Of a DNA stretch of 64,000 nt, positions 8,168-16,434 are shown piece by piece; position 1 is the first letter of the stretch; the number at the start of each line of letters is the position of its first letter. The stretch is from contig JAYULW010000050.1 in the NCBI GenBank assembly GCA_043763155.1, forward strand, positions 21,529-85,528, read 5' to 3'. Origin of the DNA: JANYBV01 sp043763155. Lineage in GTDB: Bacteria; Pseudomonadota; Alphaproteobacteria; Rickettsiales; SXRF01. The position numbers and the translations under genes are program-made. The notes beneath the pieces are model-generated. The model was given only the letters and a program-made list of their open reading frames with translations, was not told the DNA's origin and did no database searches.

Positions 8168-8308
8168 ATGAGAAAGAAGACTACGCTCGCCCTCGCTTTG
8201 TTACTGGCACTCGCCGCCTGCAACACCATCGAAGGTTTCGGCCACGACATGCAGGGCGCAGGCCAGGGCCTGTCCGATGGTGCCAGCCGCGTAAAGCGGA
8301 ACTTGTAA
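8168..8308 (+). CDS. Entericidin A/B-type small lipoprotein
   Basis: The protein has only 46 residues: MRKKTTLALALLLALAAC is a lipoprotein signal with the lipobox cysteine at residue 18, followed by NTIEGFGHDMQGAGQGLSDG, the entericidin signature. Entericidins are short envelope lipoproteins, described in E. coli as a toxin/antidote pair; many alphaproteobacteria carry a single copy of unknown role. A weak AGGAATTTT ribosome-binding site lies upstream. It sits 35 bases behind the decarboxylase. Confidence 0.88.
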   Translation: MRKKTTLALALLLALAACNTIEGFGHDMQGAGQGLSDGASRVKRNL

Positions 8309-8333
8309 TAATTTGCCCTTAAAAAGGATTCCT

Positions 8334-8570
8334 ATGCGCGATACCGGAAACCGCTTTGAAATCGAAATCGAAGGCCTCACCGTTTTCGCTGACTACCGCA
8401 AAAGCGGCACCACCGTCTCCATTGACCACGTAGAATCCCCCATCGCGCTTCGCGGCAAAGGTGCCGCAGGCGAGCTGATGAAAGCCATCCACGATAAGGC
8501 AAAAGCCGAGGGCCTCACCCTCGTTCCCATCTGCGGCTACGCAGCCGCATGGCTTCAGCGCAACGCTTAG
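8334..8570 (+). CDS. GNAT-like N-acetyltransferase (short YjdJ type)
   Basis: The protein has 78 residues. The ATG at 8334 has a good AAAAGGA site; an earlier in-frame TTG at 8313 is less likely. It has the features of the short Gcn5-like family: EIEIEGLTVFADYRKSG at the N-terminus, LRGKGAAGELMKAIHDKAKAEGLTLVPICGYAAAWLQ at the C-terminus (the R/Q-x-x-G-x-G/A acetyl-CoA loop, then PxCxY). Such proteins bind acetyl-CoA; substrate unknown. Its stop overlaps the stop of the convergent maoC by four bases. Confidence 0.88.
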   Translation: MRDTGNRFEIEIEGLTVFADYRKSGTTVSIDHVESPIALRGKGAAGELMKAIHDKAKAEGLTLVPICGYAAAWLQRNA

Positions 8571-9013
8571 TTTTTACGCGCCACCAGCACCGCCGTCACA
8601 GCCGTAAACACCAGCGCGTCATCTTGGTTGAAGGTCTCTATCCGGTACGTCACCACCCCATGCGCGGGCTTGCTTTTCGAGGGGCGCACCTCGGCAATGG
8701 TAATCACCGTGTTCAGCGTGTCCCCCGGCACCACCGCCCGCGGCCACTTCACCTCTTCCAGCCCCATGCCGACCAGCCCGCCAGCAGCCTTGCCCATCCC
8801 TGAAAGGAATTTGAGCCGCATGCTGATAGCCGCCGTCTGCCAGCCACTCACCACCAGCTGCCCGAACAAACTATCCTTGGCCGCCGCTTCGTCCGTGTGG
8901 AAATATTGCGGGTCGTACTCCCGCGCAAACGCAATGGCGCTCTCTTTGCTGATGGTGTAGCCACCATGCGCAAATTGCTGCCCGACCGAAAAATCCTCGA
9001 AGTAAAGCGTCAC
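8567..9013 (-). CDS. MaoC-like (R)-specific enoyl-CoA hydratase/dehydratase
   Basis: The protein has 148 residues in a single hot-dog fold. The N-terminal YFEDFSVGQQFAHGGYTISKESAIAFAREYDPQYFHTDEAA is typical of the MaoC family, with the hydratase segment D34-P35 to H39 (DPQYFHTDE). Members hydrate (R)-enoyl-CoA, sometimes feeding hydroxyacyl-CoA to polyhydroxyalkanoate synthesis; a phasin gene occurs at 32103. Its start directly abuts the grxD stop, so it is probably last in the bolA-grxD-maoC transcript. Confidence 0.88.
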   Translation of the reverse strand: MTLYFEDFSVGQQFAHGGYTISKESAIAFAREYDPQYFHTDEAAAKDSLFGQLVVSGWQTAAISMRLKFLSGMGKAAGGLVGMGLEEVKWPRAVVPGDTLNTVITIAEVRPSKSKPAHGVVTYRIETFNQDDALVFTAVTAVLVARKN

Positions 9014-9355
9014 TTATTGCGCAGCGGCCGTCTTCACGCCCTTGGCGTTAAAGAACTCCGCCAGTTCGCCGGATTGATACATCTCGCGCACAATATCGCA
9101 CCCGCCGATGAACTCGCCCTTGATGTAAAGCTGCGGAATCGTCGGCCAGTTGGAAAACTGCTTGATGCCTTCACGCACTTCCATGTCGGCAAGCACATTC
9201 ACATCCTTAAAATCCGTCACGCCCAAACGCTCCAGCACCTGCACCACAGTGGCCGAAAACCCGCACTGCGGAATGTCCTTCGTGCCCTTCATAAACAGCA
9301 CAACGTCGTTGCCCTTAATGTCGCTTTCGATTTTTTCAAATACCGGATTGGTCAT
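9014..9355 (-). CDS. grxD: Monothiol glutaredoxin Grx4/GrxD
   Basis: The protein has 113 residues with the CGFS active site at residues 31-34 after KGTKDIPQ, and the glutathione-binding WPTIPQLYI...GGCDI region. Class II monothiol glutaredoxins bind a [2Fe-2S] cluster with glutathione and hand it on, often with a BolA partner. The bolA homologue lies immediately upstream (9 bases), the common bacterial and mitochondrial pairing. Followed without gap by the MaoC gene. Confidence 0.95.
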   Translation of the reverse strand: MTNPVFEKIESDIKGNDVVLFMKGTKDIPQCGFSATVVQVLERLGVTDFKDVNVLADMEVREGIKQFSNWPTIPQLYIKGEFIGGCDIVREMYQSGELAEFFNAKGVKTAAAQ

Positions 9356-9364
9356 CGTCTTCTC

Positions 9365-9601
9365 CTAAGATAAAGGAACTTTGGTTATAACTGCTAAAGC
9401 ATGCAGGGTCGTCCCCACATGCCCGCCCAGTGCATCAAACACCATCTTATGCTGCGCCACGCGCGTCTTGCCCTTGAAGCTCTCGTCGGTGACCGTAATG
9501 CTATAGTGGTTATCATCACCCGCAAGGTCTTGTAATTCAATATAAGCATCGGGGAACGCGGTCTTCACCATGCCCTCGATTTCATGCGCCTTCATACCCA
9601 T
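9365..9601 (-). CDS. BolA-family protein (Grx4 partner)
   Basis: The protein has 78 residues from the ATG at 9601 (MGMKAHEIEGMVKTAFPDAYIELQDL); a second ATG two codons later is equally possible, with AGG at suitable spacing from either. The longer in-frame reading up to 9727 would run into the start region of purL and has no BolA similarity. It contains the BolA signature TVTDESFKGKTRVAQHKMVFDAL with the conserved histidine. BolA proteins bind the [2Fe-2S] cluster jointly with monothiol glutaredoxins; operon order supports this. Confidence 0.93.
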   Translation of the reverse strand: MGMKAHEIEGMVKTAFPDAYIELQDLAGDDNHYSITVTDESFKGKTRVAQHKMVFDALGGHVGTTLHALAVITKVPLS

Positions 9602-9714
9602 AGCAGCAGCCTCATCTATCGTTTCCCTGTCATCTAGGCAAACATCGGGGTCTTTGCAAGATAAAAGCTGCAAAAACCCATTGAAAAACCCATAAGCCAT
9701 GCTAACTAAAAGGC

Positions 9715-11946
9715 ATGTCACAGTCATCCGCAGCCAAAAAACAGTCCATCACCCCGGAAATCGTCGCCGAACACGGCCTCACCCCGGAAGAATACCAACG
9801 CGTCCTGAAGGTCATGGGCCGCGAGCCTAACATGGTAGAACTGGGCATTTTCTCGGTCATGTGGAGCGAGCATTGCTCCTACAAAACCACCCGCATGCAC
9901 CTGCGCGAACTCCCCACCAAGGCCCCATGGGTCATTTGCGGCCCCGGCGAAAACGCGGGCGTGATTGACATTGGCGACGGCCAGGCCGCCATTTTCAAAA
10001 TGGAAAGCCACAACCACCCAAGCTACATCGAGCCGTTCCAAGGCGCTGCAACCGGCGTCGGCGGCATCCTGCGCGACGTATTCACCATGGGCGCGCGCCC
10101 GATTGCGAACCTCAATGCGCTCCGCTTCGGCAGCCCCTCCCACCCCAAAACCAAACATTTGCTCAGCGGCGTAGTCGCTGGCATCGGCTCCTACGGCAAT
10201 TGCGTAGGCGTGCCCACCGTCGGCGGCGAGTGCATCTTCCACGAATCCTACAACGGCAACATACTAGTCAACGCCATGACCGTTGGTTTAGCTGATGCCA
10301 ACAACATCTTCTACTCCGCCGCCGCAGGTATCGGTAACAGCGTTGTTTATGTCGGCTCCAAAACCGGCCGCGACGGCATCCACGGCGCAACCATGGCCAG
10401 CGCCGAATTCGGCGAAGACGCCGAAGAAAAACGCCCCACCGTGCAGGTCGGCGACCCCTTCACCGAAAAACTCCTCATCGAAGCATGTTTGGAATTGATG
10501 CAAACCGACGCCATCCTCGCCATTCAAGACATGGGTGCAGCTGGCCTCACCTCCTCCTCGCTCGAAATGGCAGGCAAAGGCGGCACCGGGATTGAGATGA
10601 ACCTCGACAAAGTCCCCATGCGTGAAGAAGGCATGACGCCCTACGAAATCATGCTCTCCGAATCCCAGGAGCGCATGCTCATGGTCATCAAGCCCGAAAA
10701 AGAAGCCCAGGCCCGCGCCGTGTTCGAAAAATGGGAACTCGACTTCGCAATCATCGGCACGATTACCGACACCGGAAATATTGTCCTGAAAATGCACGGC
10801 GAAACGGTGGCCGACATGCCCATCGCGCCCGTATCCACCGATGCCCCCGTGTATGACCGCCCCCACACCCCCACGCCCAAGCGCGCATGGCTCGACGCCA
10901 AAGACGTGCCCGCCCATGACCTGAGCGAGTCCCTGCTCACCCTCATCTCCAGCCCCGACCTCTGCTCCAAGCGCTGGATTTACGAACAATATGACCACAT
11001 GGTCGGCAACGACACCGTAGCCCGCCCCGGCGGCGACGCCGCCATCGTGCGCGTACCCGCAAAAACCGACGGCAGCGCAGAAAAAACCAACAAAGCACTC
11101 GCCATCACCACCGACTGCACCCCCCGCTACTGCTTCGCCGACCCCGTCGAAGGCGGCAAGCAAGCCGTGGTCGAAACATGGCGCAATCTCACTGCCGTGG
11201 GCGCAACCCCGCTCGCCATCACCAATTGCCTCAACTTCGGCAACCCACAAAAACCCGAAATCATGGGCCAGATTGTGGGCGCACTCAAAGGCATGGCCGA
11301 AGCCTGCCGCGCGCTGGACTACCCCATCATCTCCGGCAACGTGTCGCTCTATAACGAAACCAACGGCAAAGGCGTTCAGCCCACCCCCGCCATCGGCGGC
11401 GTAGGCGTACTCAAAGACGTCACCAAGCGCTCCGGCATCGCATTCGAAGCCGTGGGCCACGACATCATCCTGCTCGGCGACACCAAAGGCCATCTCGGCA
11501 GCTCGCTCTATTTGCGCGAAGTCCTGAAACGCGAAGACGGCCCCGCCCCCGAAGTGAACCTCGCCGTTGAACGCAAAACCGGCGACTTCGTGCGCAAACA
11601 AATCGAAACCCAGACCATCACCGCCTGCCACGACCTGGCCGACGGCGGCCTGCTCGTAGCCCTCGCCGAAATGACCTACCGCACCCCCATCGGTGCCGCC
11701 ATCACCTTCCCCGCGGGCGTGCTTCCGCACGCCTACGCCTTCGGCGAAGACCAGGCCCGCTACATCATCACCTGCGAACCCGGCAAAACCGAAAGCATCT
11801 TGGCCGCCGCCAAAGCAGCCGGCATCCCCACCACCCTGCTCGGCAAAACCCAAAAGGAAATCCTCGAAGTCACCGGCCTGATGAAACTCCCCATCCGCGA
11901 CCTGCGCAACCTGCACGAAGCATGGCTGCCTAACTTCATGGCCTAA
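9715..11946 (+). CDS. purL: Phosphoribosylformylglycinamidine synthase subunit PurL
   Basis: The protein has 743 residues, the small PurL that works with separate PurS and PurQ. Motifs: WSEHCSYKTT near the N-terminus, MESHNHPSYIEPFQGAATGVGG (ATP/Mg-binding region), GGDAA...TTDCTPRYC and CHDLADGGLL. It converts FGAR to FGAM with ATP and glutamine-derived ammonia in purine synthesis. purQ and purS lie 1.4 kb downstream on the opposite strand, so stoichiometry must be set by separate transcripts. The start has a modest AAAAGG upstream. Its stop overlaps that of the convergent unknown gene. Confidence 0.97.
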   Translation: MSQSSAAKKQSITPEIVAEHGLTPEEYQRVLKVMGREPNMVELGIFSVMWSEHCSYKTTRMHLRELPTKAPWVICGPGENAGVIDIGDGQAAIFKMESHNHPSYIEPFQGAATGVGGILRDVFTMGARPIANLNALRFGSPSHPKTKHLLSGVVAGIGSYGNCVGVPTVGGECIFHESYNGNILVNAMTVGLADANNIFYSAAAGIGNSVVYVGSKTGRDGIHGATMASAEFGEDAEEKRPTVQVGDPFTEKLLIEACLELMQTDAILAIQDMGAAGLTSSSLEMAGKGGTGIEMNLDKVPMREEGMTPYEIMLSESQERMLMVIKPEKEAQARAVFEKWELDFAIIGTITDTGNIVLKMHGETVADMPIAPVSTDAPVYDRPHTPTPKRAWLDAKDVPAHDLSESLLTLISSPDLCSKRWIYEQYDHMVGNDTVARPGGDAAIVRVPAKTDGSAEKTNKALAITTDCTPRYCFADPVEGGKQAVVETWRNLTAVGATPLAITNCLNFGNPQKPEIMGQIVGALKGMAEACRALDYPIISGNVSLYNETNGKGVQPTPAIGGVGVLKDVTKRSGIAFEAVGHDIILLGDTKGHLGSSLYLREVLKREDGPAPEVNLAVERKTGDFVRKQIETQTITACHDLADGGLLVALAEMTYRTPIGAAITFPAGVLPHAYAFGEDQARYIITCEPGKTESILAAAKAAGIPTTLLGKTQKEILEVTGLMKLPIRDLRNLHEAWLPNFMA

Positions 11947-13268
11947 TCAGGGCTGCGGTCTTTCGGCGCATCGGCTTTTCGCGCATCCACATCGTCTGCC
12001 CATTTGCGGTTTATCCGCTGTCGTGCTTCCGGCTTCTTCTCAGCGCTATTTATATTATCATGCCCCGGTATCATGCTCGCCGCCAAAGCAAGAGCCACAT
12101 ACCCACCCGCACGCATCTTGCTCATCGGGCATTTCGCAGGCAGCGCCACGGTGCCCGCGGGCACCGGTAATACATCCTTCATAGCGCCCAAATCCTTCAC
12201 AGAGGCTGGCGCTTCCGCGCTTTTCTGTTTTTCCTCAGAAGGGGACGGGGTTCTGATGGCGCCTGTCGCCGCATAGGCTTCCTGCACTTCAGTCTTCAGC
12301 TCTTTGCGGTGCGACGACACAAAATCATAAACCTTCTCAAGGCTGCCATTCGCGCGCGCAGCTCTCAGCTGGTTGATAGCCGGGCAGGTATATTCCACCT
12401 TCTGGCCGGGCTTTTCCGGCGGCACTTCCTTTTCGCTATATATGCGCGTAAGCACCTTGGAGTCAAAAAGCCGATCCCACCCATCGGTAATGGATTGGCG
12501 CGTCAGCTCGTCTTCGCTCTGCCCCGGCTTGGGCGCCATATCCATCCGTGCCAGCGCCGTAAGCGGCACCATGGTGGCAAACAGCAGCGAGGTGCTATAC
12601 TGGTAAAAAGGCCCCGTGCACACTGCGTTGGCGTTGTCCTTATCCCCATCAGGAATCACCGTGCTTTTCTGGATGGCCTCATTTAAATGCGTCACATAGC
12701 TCGCCTGCGCTGCCTGATAAATAGCAATGGTCAGCAACATCTCCGGGCGCTTGCCCGCTTGCGCTGAAAGCTCCGAAGATCCAAGCGCCGCCTTGAACTT
12801 CGCGCCATCCCCTTTTTGCTCCAATATGCGCAATTCATCGGTCGTGACGCGCGCGTTATAGGTCGAAAGCTGGTCGCCTATTTTTTCAAAGCTATGACGC
12901 AGCGCCTCGCGGTTTTCGCGGGTTTTCAAATTCTGCGTGAAATGCTCAAGATATTGGTCGAAATCCTTATCCGGCATATACGCGCGAATACCCTTCATCA
13001 CCGATGCCATCTTCAGCTTAAGGTCGGCAGGCTTGGGGTTAATCTCGCGGTAATACTGCACCTGCGGGGTGGTAAGCGCACTGTAAGGCTCGTCGCCAGC
13101 ATGAAACACCAGCCCCGGCGTATTCTTTTCTGCGTCCTTATGGGTGTTTTTGCAGAAGCCGTGCCAATCATTTTTTGCACCCAGCGGCGTGTCATAGGCC
13201 TTGAGCGCGCCGCTATCATGCAGCCGCTGTGCCTGCGCTTTAAAGAATGCTTTTTGGTCGAATGCCAT
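11943..13268 (-). CDS. Unknown 441-residue protein
   Basis: I do not recognise this protein. It is largely soluble and helical, with an N-terminal FDQKAFFKAQAQRLHDSG, a middle region rich in Lys, Glu and Ala, a serine/lysine/proline-rich linker (about residues 335-355), one moderately hydrophobic segment near residue 395 (GGYVALALAASMIPG) and a basic, charged tail. Five cysteines are scattered, none in a clear motif. It sits between purL and the purC-S-Q operon, with a 65-base gap to purQ. It belongs with the other unrecognised large proteins of this window in style (Ala/Lys/Asp-rich, no motif). Confidence 0.7.
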   Translation of the reverse strand: MAFDQKAFFKAQAQRLHDSGALKAYDTPLGAKNDWHGFCKNTHKDAEKNTPGLVFHAGDEPYSALTTPQVQYYREINPKPADLKLKMASVMKGIRAYMPDKDFDQYLEHFTQNLKTRENREALRHSFEKIGDQLSTYNARVTTDELRILEQKGDGAKFKAALGSSELSAQAGKRPEMLLTIAIYQAAQASYVTHLNEAIQKSTVIPDGDKDNANAVCTGPFYQYSTSLLFATMVPLTALARMDMAPKPGQSEDELTRQSITDGWDRLFDSKVLTRIYSEKEVPPEKPGQKVEYTCPAINQLRAARANGSLEKVYDFVSSHRKELKTEVQEAYAATGAIRTPSPSEEKQKSAEAPASVKDLGAMKDVLPVPAGTVALPAKCPMSKMRAGGYVALALAASMIPGHDNINSAEKKPEARQRINRKWADDVDARKADAPKDRSPD

Positions 13269-13333
13269 CGCCCATTATACCGCCGCAACGGTTAACAATC
13301 GAAAAACAACAACAACCTATTGAAAAAATTAAC

Positions 13334-14014
13334 CTAAGCAGCCAAAAGCGATTGGAACAGCGCCTTACCATCCACCCCACCGAGCAACGCTTCCGAGTGG
13401 CGCTCCGGGTGCGGCATCATGCCCAAAACATTGCGCTTCGCATTGCAAATACCTGCGATGTTGAGCTGCGAACCGTTGGGATTAGCTTCATCCGTAATCT
13501 CGCCATCAGCCTCGCAGTAGCGGAACACAATCTGGTCATTATCCTGAATGCTTTTAAGCGTCGCCTCATCGGTAAAATAATTACCGTCGTGATGCGCAAC
13601 CGGAACCGTCAGCACCGCACCTTTGGTGTATTTGCCCGTAAACGGCGTCGCGGTCGTTTCCACCCGCAGCCCCACTTCGCGGCACACGAATTTCAGCTTC
13701 TTATTCCGCATCAAAATTCCCGGCAACATGCCCGCCTCGGTCAAAATCTGGAACCCGTTGCAAATCCCAATAACCCGGCCACCTGCATCCGCATGCTTCT
13801 TCACCTCACCCATGATGGGCGAGTGCGCGGCCATAGCGCCGCTGCGCAAATAATCGCCATACGAAAACCCGCCGGGAACCACCACCACATCCACCTTAGG
13901 CAGTGCCTCATCGCGGTGCCACACCATCACGGGGTTCAGGCCCGTGGCGGCTAAAACTTCACGCGCGTCGCGGTCACAGTTAGAACCCGGAAATACGATA
14001 ACAGCCGATTTCAT
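13334..14014 (-). CDS. purQ: Phosphoribosylformylglycinamidine synthase subunit PurQ (glutaminase)
   Basis: The protein has 226 residues, a class I glutamine amidotransferase. GFSYGDYLRSGAMA and GICNGFQILTEAGMLPG place the nucleophile at C85, and MMPHPERHSE near the C-terminus supplies the His/Glu of the triad. It releases ammonia from glutamine for PurL. Its ATG follows the purS stop directly (TAAATG), third gene of purC-purS-purQ on the minus strand. Confidence 0.97.
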   Translation of the reverse strand: MKSAVIVFPGSNCDRDAREVLAATGLNPVMVWHRDEALPKVDVVVVPGGFSYGDYLRSGAMAAHSPIMGEVKKHADAGGRVIGICNGFQILTEAGMLPGILMRNKKLKFVCREVGLRVETTATPFTGKYTKGAVLTVPVAHHDGNYFTDEATLKSIQDNDQIVFRYCEADGEITDEANPNGSQLNIAGICNAKRNVLGMMPHPERHSEALLGGVDGKALFQSLLAA

Positions 14015-14260
14015 TTATTTATCCAGCAACTCGAATTTGTAATTTTCAACTACCGTGTTGGCCAAGAGGCCTGCGCACATTTTTTCAACGGCGGCTTCGG
14101 CTTTCTTGCGGTCGGTTTCATTCACCACCAGCTCGATATACTTGCCCTGGCGCACTTCTTCCACCTCATCGAAGCCCATGGTGTTCAGCGCATTGGCGAT
14201 GGCGCGGCCCTGCGGGTCGAGCACACCATTTTTCAACGTGATATGGATACGTGCTTTCAT
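14015..14260 (-). CDS. purS: Phosphoribosylformylglycinamidine synthase subunit PurS
   Basis: The protein has 81 residues: MKARIHITLKNGVLDPQGRAI, then TMGFDEVEEVRQGKYIELVV, the PurS ferredoxin-like fold. PurS bridges PurL and PurQ and helps ammonia transfer. Its ATG overlaps the purC stop by four bases (ATGA), indicating translational coupling. Confidence 0.97.
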   Translation of the reverse strand: MKARIHITLKNGVLDPQGRAIANALNTMGFDEVEEVRQGKYIELVVNETDRKKAEAAVEKMCAGLLANTVVENYKFELLDK

Positions 14261-15090
14261 TTCTTTTTCTTCTTGTCCTTGGGTTTAGAAACGGGTTTTG
14301 CCTTGGCTTTTACTTTGGATTTCGGCGTTTTCGCGTTCACCTGAATCACGTAGCTGTCCTTTTCGTTCTGCGGCATCACGCCCAAACGGCGCGCCACTTC
14401 GCGGTACGCATCTTCAATCTGGCCGAGGTCTTGGCGGAAGCGGTCCTTGTCCAGCTTGTGGCCGGTCTTCATGTCCCACAGGCGGCAATTATCGGGGCTG
14501 ATTTCATCGGCGAGGATAATCTGCTCACGTTCATTTTCAAACAAGCGGCCGAACTCCAGCTTGAAGTCCACCAGACGGATACCAACGCCCATGAACAGGC
14601 CGGAAAGGAAATCATTGATGCGGAACGTGAACATGCGGATTTCGTCCATTTCCTGCGGCGTGGCCCAGCCAAACGCGAAAATATGTTCTTCCGTCACAAA
14701 CGGATCGCCCAGCGCGTCGTTCTTGTAGCAATATTCGATCAGCGGGTGGCCCAGCGGCTTGCCTTCATCCACGCCAAAGCGCTTCGCAAAGCTGCCAGCG
14801 GCATAATTGCGCACGATGATTTCCAGCGGCACGATCTGCACCGATTTGATCAGCTGCTCGCGCATGTTGAGCGTGCGGATGAAGTGCGTGGGAATGCCCA
14901 TGTCATGCAGGCGCAGCATCAGGAATTCGGAAATGCGGTTGTTCAAAACGCCCTTGCCTGAGATGGTGCCTTTTTTCACGTTGTTAAACGCGGTGGCGTC
15001 GTCCTTGAAATGCTGGATCAGCGTGCCGGGTTCCGGTCCCTCGAACAATTGCTTGGCTTTACCTTCATAAATAGGTTTACGCGGGGCCAT
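14257..15090 (-). CDS. purC: Phosphoribosylaminoimidazole-succinocarboxamide synthase (SAICAR synthetase)
   Basis: From the ATG at 15090 the protein has 277 residues and begins MAPRKPIYEGKAKQLFEGPE, matching the usual PurC N-terminus. An ATG at 15129 would add 13 residues; neither has a clear ribosome-binding site. Motifs include HFKDDATAFN, IVRNYAAGSFAKRFG, LVDFKLEFG and ADEISPDNCRLWD. It joins CAIR and aspartate using ATP. A lysine-rich tail of about 24 residues (SKVKAKAKPVSKPKDKKKKK) goes beyond the catalytic fold and is unusual. First gene of purC-S-Q. Confidence 0.96.
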   Translation of the reverse strand: MAPRKPIYEGKAKQLFEGPEPGTLIQHFKDDATAFNNVKKGTISGKGVLNNRISEFLMLRLHDMGIPTHFIRTLNMREQLIKSVQIVPLEIIVRNYAAGSFAKRFGVDEGKPLGHPLIEYCYKNDALGDPFVTEEHIFAFGWATPQEMDEIRMFTFRINDFLSGLFMGVGIRLVDFKLEFGRLFENEREQIILADEISPDNCRLWDMKTGHKLDKDRFRQDLGQIEDAYREVARRLGVMPQNEKDSYVIQVNAKTPKSKVKAKAKPVSKPKDKKKKK

Positions 15091-15307
15091 CGAATAGATC
15101 TTTCGCTTAGGGGTAATTTTCGTTTCCATAGCACTGTAATAAAGGATATTCCCCGTTCCTGCAATACCAATCAAACGCGCAGGAAATGGGGGGTTTACAA
15201 GGCTGGCCAGCCGAAAACTCATCCCCAAAACGCGTTATTGCGGAAATCACGAAAACCCCGTATAAGCAATTTACGGGTTAAACATCTACCATAAACAAGG
15301 GCTAAGC

Positions 15308-15622
15308 ATGACCACTTTCGACGATCGCGATAAGGCATTTGAAAACAAATTCGCCCACGACAAGGAAATTGATTTCAAAGTACAAGCCAAAGCCACCAAG
15401 CTGATGGCACGCTGGGCCGCCGCTAAAATGGGCATGACCGAAGAAGACACCAACACCTACGTCACCCACATGGTCGAAGCCCACGAAGGCAGCGAACAGG
15501 TGGTGCATCACCTGGTCGCCGACTTTGCCAAAGCTGGCCTTCCCGTCACCGAGCGCACGGTTCGCGAAGAGCTGGACACCCAGCTGGTCGTTGCCCGCCA
15601 AAAGCTCATGGGCGGCAATTAA
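15308..15622 (+). CDS. DUF1476 protein (ATP synthase zeta / inhibitor type)
   Basis: The protein has 104 residues: MTTFDDRDKAFENKFAHDKE is the highly conserved start of DUF1476, found almost only in alphaproteobacteria; the Paracoccus member is the zeta subunit that inhibits the F1-ATPase. The protein is all-helical with no membrane segment. It is divergent from purC, with about 217 bases between, a neighbourhood seen in other alphaproteobacteria. This is one of the best taxonomic markers in the window. Confidence 0.93.
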   Translation: MTTFDDRDKAFENKFAHDKEIDFKVQAKATKLMARWAAAKMGMTEEDTNTYVTHMVEAHEGSEQVVHHLVADFAKAGLPVTERTVREELDTQLVVARQKLMGGN

Positions 15623-15677
15623 TTGCGTTAGTCGCGAAAGCGCGCTACACTGCACCAACCCCAAAGGAGCAACACTC

Positions 15678-16433
15678 ATGCTGCAAAGCCTGAAGCAAAC
15701 TCCCCGCTGGCTTTCCGAAGCCGCAATGAAACCACAAAGCGTCTGGGCGCTCATGCGCTACCGCTTGCAGGGCTGGGCCTCGCTTCCGCCCGCGCCTGCG
15801 CATGACCATGTGGTAAACGGCCTGAAGCCCGAAGACGACACCTTCCGCCACCTCTCCTTCACCTTCGCCGTCATCGCCCTTTCCGCCCGCATCGCCTGCG
15901 CTGACGGCCCCCTGACAAAAGACAAATACATTGCCTTCCGCGAGTCCTTCCCCTTGCGCGGCGGCATCTGCGGCAAAATCCGTTCGCTCTTTACCCTCGC
16001 CTGTGAAAACGACACCCCCGCCGAGCACTACACACACCAGATGAAATACATGTACCCCGGCAAGAACGACCTCTTCGCCTCCGTGCTTGAACGCTTGTTC
16101 CGCATCGCCAGCGCCGACGGCGACATCGGCAAAAACGCCGAGTTCCTGCTCGCCGACATTGCCCATGGCCTCGACTTCACCCCCGCCGCCTTCGCCGAAA
16201 TCCGCGCCCGCTACGACCGCCGCAGCCACGCCCACATCATCCTCGGTGTCTCCGACGGGGTAAAATCCGCCACCCTCAAAAAGCGCTACCACGAACTCAT
16301 GCGCCGCTACCACCCCGACCGCTTCGGCACCGAAGAACTCTCCGACGAAATCCGCCTGCTCCTTCGCGCCAAAACCTCCGAGATCAACGCCGCCTACCGC
16401 GTCCTCGCCGCCCGCGCCGCCCGCGCCGCGTAA
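15678..16433 (+). CDS. TerB-like / J-domain protein (DjlA-like)
   Basis: The protein has 251 residues from the ATG at 15678, which has an AAAGGAG site. Residues ~55-180 form a TerB-like helical domain with two SADG/CADG loops (IACADGPLTKDK and IASADGDIGKNA). The C-terminal ~60 residues are a J domain with HPD at 212-214 (RRYHPDRFG), so it should stimulate a DnaK-type chaperone. Unlike E. coli DjlA there is no clear N-terminal membrane anchor. The PIN-like gene begins one base after its stop. Confidence 0.88.
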   Translation: MLQSLKQTPRWLSEAAMKPQSVWALMRYRLQGWASLPPAPAHDHVVNGLKPEDDTFRHLSFTFAVIALSARIACADGPLTKDKYIAFRESFPLRGGICGKIRSLFTLACENDTPAEHYTHQMKYMYPGKNDLFASVLERLFRIASADGDIGKNAEFLLADIAHGLDFTPAAFAEIRARYDRRSHAHIILGVSDGVKSATLKKRYHELMRRYHPDRFGTEELSDEIRLLLRAKTSEINAAYRVLAARAARAA

Positions 16434-16434
16434 G

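Noticed and set aside
10288..11916. 542-codon open frame antisense to purL
   Set aside because: It lies entirely opposite purL and is open only because of the strong C bias at third positions; its translation is Gly/His/Phe-rich with no motif.
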